DNA of 7,584 bases from Alistipes sp. (GTDB lineage Bacteria; Bacteroidota; Bacteroidia; Bacteroidales; Rikenellaceae): contig JAFOYS010000189.1 in NCBI GenBank assembly GCA_017391435.1, forward strand, positions 1 to 7,584, in the 5' to 3' direction. The notes under the pieces are model-generated. The model did not search any database. It worked only from the letters and a program-made list of their open reading frames with translations, and was not told the origin of the DNA. The translations under genes were made by a program, and so were the position numbers. Below, piece after piece: positions 6,823 to 7,584 of this stretch (positions are counted from its first letter, which is position 1; each line of letters begins with the position of its first letter).

Positions 6823-7584
6823 ATGACAAAGAAAAACGGAAATGTATTTGCAATCGGAGTTATGTTCTTGCTCTTCTTTATGATTGCATTTGTGACCAAT
6901 TTTGCTGGTTCTATGGGCGTTATTGTTAAGAATCAGTTTGGTGCTTCTAACGCTATGGCGCAGCTCGGAACACTTGCAAACTTTATCGCCTATGCGTGTA
7001 TGGGTATCCCTGGCGGACTTATCCTCAAGCGTAAGGGTTATAAGTTCACCTCTCTGCTTGCTGCAGCTGTAGGTTTTGTGGGCGTGGCTATCCAGTTTGC
7101 TTCTGGCTATGTAGAGTCTTTTGCTGTATATGTGCTTGGCGCATTTGTTGCGGGATTCTCTATGTGTCTGCTCAACCTTGTTGTAAACCCAATGCTCAAT
7201 ACACTTGGTGGCGGTGGTAACCGTGGTAACCAGCTCATTCAGCTCGGTGGCTCTTGCAACTCTGTAGGTGGTACTATCGCTCCTATCTTCCTTGGATATA
7301 TGATTGGTGGTCAGGCTGCTACAGCAAGCGTAGCTGATGCTGCCCCTGCAATGATTACAGCTATGGCAATCTTCGCATTAGCATTTATCATCATCGCTCT
7401 TTCAGCAATTCCAGAGCCTCATATGGAGACTGCAGAGCAGAAGGCTGCTCGCAAGGCTGGTAATGTAGAGAAGGATCCTCACTCTCCACTCTCATTCCGT
7501 CACTTTGTCCTTGGTGCTATTGCAATCTTCTTCTATGTAGGTGTTGAGGTAGGTATTCCAAATACTGCAAACCTCTATATGTCA
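6823..7584 (+). CDS. FHS/FucP-like MFS transporter, 5' part (cut by window end)
   Basis: The ATG at 6823-6825 opens a frame that stays open for 254 codons to the window end. That is roughly the first half of a 400-440-residue permease. About six helices are visible before a charged central cytoplasmic loop (about 198-222, PEPHMETAEQKAARK and after), and the seventh helix begins at about 228. FHS-family features include FGASNAMAQLGTLANFIAYA (39-58), a loop-2 motif GGLILKRKGYK (64-74), VVNPMLNTLG (120-129) and the helix-5 motif GGSCNSVGGTIAP (142-154). These resemble FucP/GluP sugar permeases, and FHS members take up fucose, glucose or galactose. Two FucP coupling residues look replaced by G29 and N118, so substrate and energy coupling are uncertain. 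No separate promoter is visible in the 28-base gap, so it may be co-transcribed with the polyprenyl synthase. Confidence 0.88.
   Translation, partial: MTKKNGNVFAIGVMFLLFFMIAFVTNFAGSMGVIVKNQFGASNAMAQLGTLANFIAYACMGIPGGLILKRKGYKFTSLLAAAVGFVGVAIQFASGYVESFAVYVLGAFVAGFSMCLLNLVVNPMLNTLGGGGNRGNQLIQLGGSCNSVGGTIAPIFLGYMIGGQAATASVADAAPAMITAMAIFALAFIIIALSAIPEPHMETAEQKAARKAGNVEKDPHSPLSFRHFVLGAIAIFFYVGVEVGIPNTANLYMS

Overview
The window looks like chromosomal DNA of an anaerobic gut-type Bacteroidota, most likely order Bacteroidales. Genes lack Shine-Dalgarno sequences and instead have short A/T-rich leaders. The promoter-like sites match the Bacteroidota -7 element TAnnTTTG. The protein set fits too: a DUF3098 protein directly behind FtsX, a YfhO-type membrane protein, a trans-polyprenyl diphosphate synthase and an FHS/FucP-like MFS permease. 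Genus cannot be decided from the sequence alone.

Layout. Positions 1-122 hold the C-terminal tail of a membrane protein, probably an ABC-2/NatB-type permease, closed by a strong intrinsic terminator (148-184). A promoter-like site then leads into a two-gene + strand unit: a divergent LemA-like single-pass protein (292-810) and, 15 bases on, an unrecognised 411-residue three-helix membrane protein with a large His/Cys/Trp/Tyr-rich domain (826-2061). This pair is the least explained part of the window. It meets, after only 20 bases and with no visible terminator, a convergent three-gene operon on the - strand. In transcription order that operon is yfhO-like (5689-3200), ftsX (3210-2332) and a DUF3098 gene (2330-2082). 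Its genes overlap by 11 bases and are spaced by 1 base, so translation is probably coupled.

The 118-base region 5690-5807 is a divergent promoter region whose two putative -33 elements fall on the same bases. It drives the yfhO operon leftward and, rightward, a long-chain trans-polyprenyl diphosphate synthase (5808-6794). That enzyme most likely makes the menaquinone side chain. After 28 bases comes the 5' part of an FHS/FucP-like MFS transporter (6823 to the window end), which lacks the acidic residues used for proton coupling in E. coli FucP.

Most of the window is core envelope and isoprenoid metabolism. No RNA genes, mobile elements, CRISPR arrays or long repeats were seen, and no stretch over 300 bases lacks a gene. 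The candidates for something undescribed are the LemA-like/411-residue membrane pair and the substituted coupling residues of the MFS protein.
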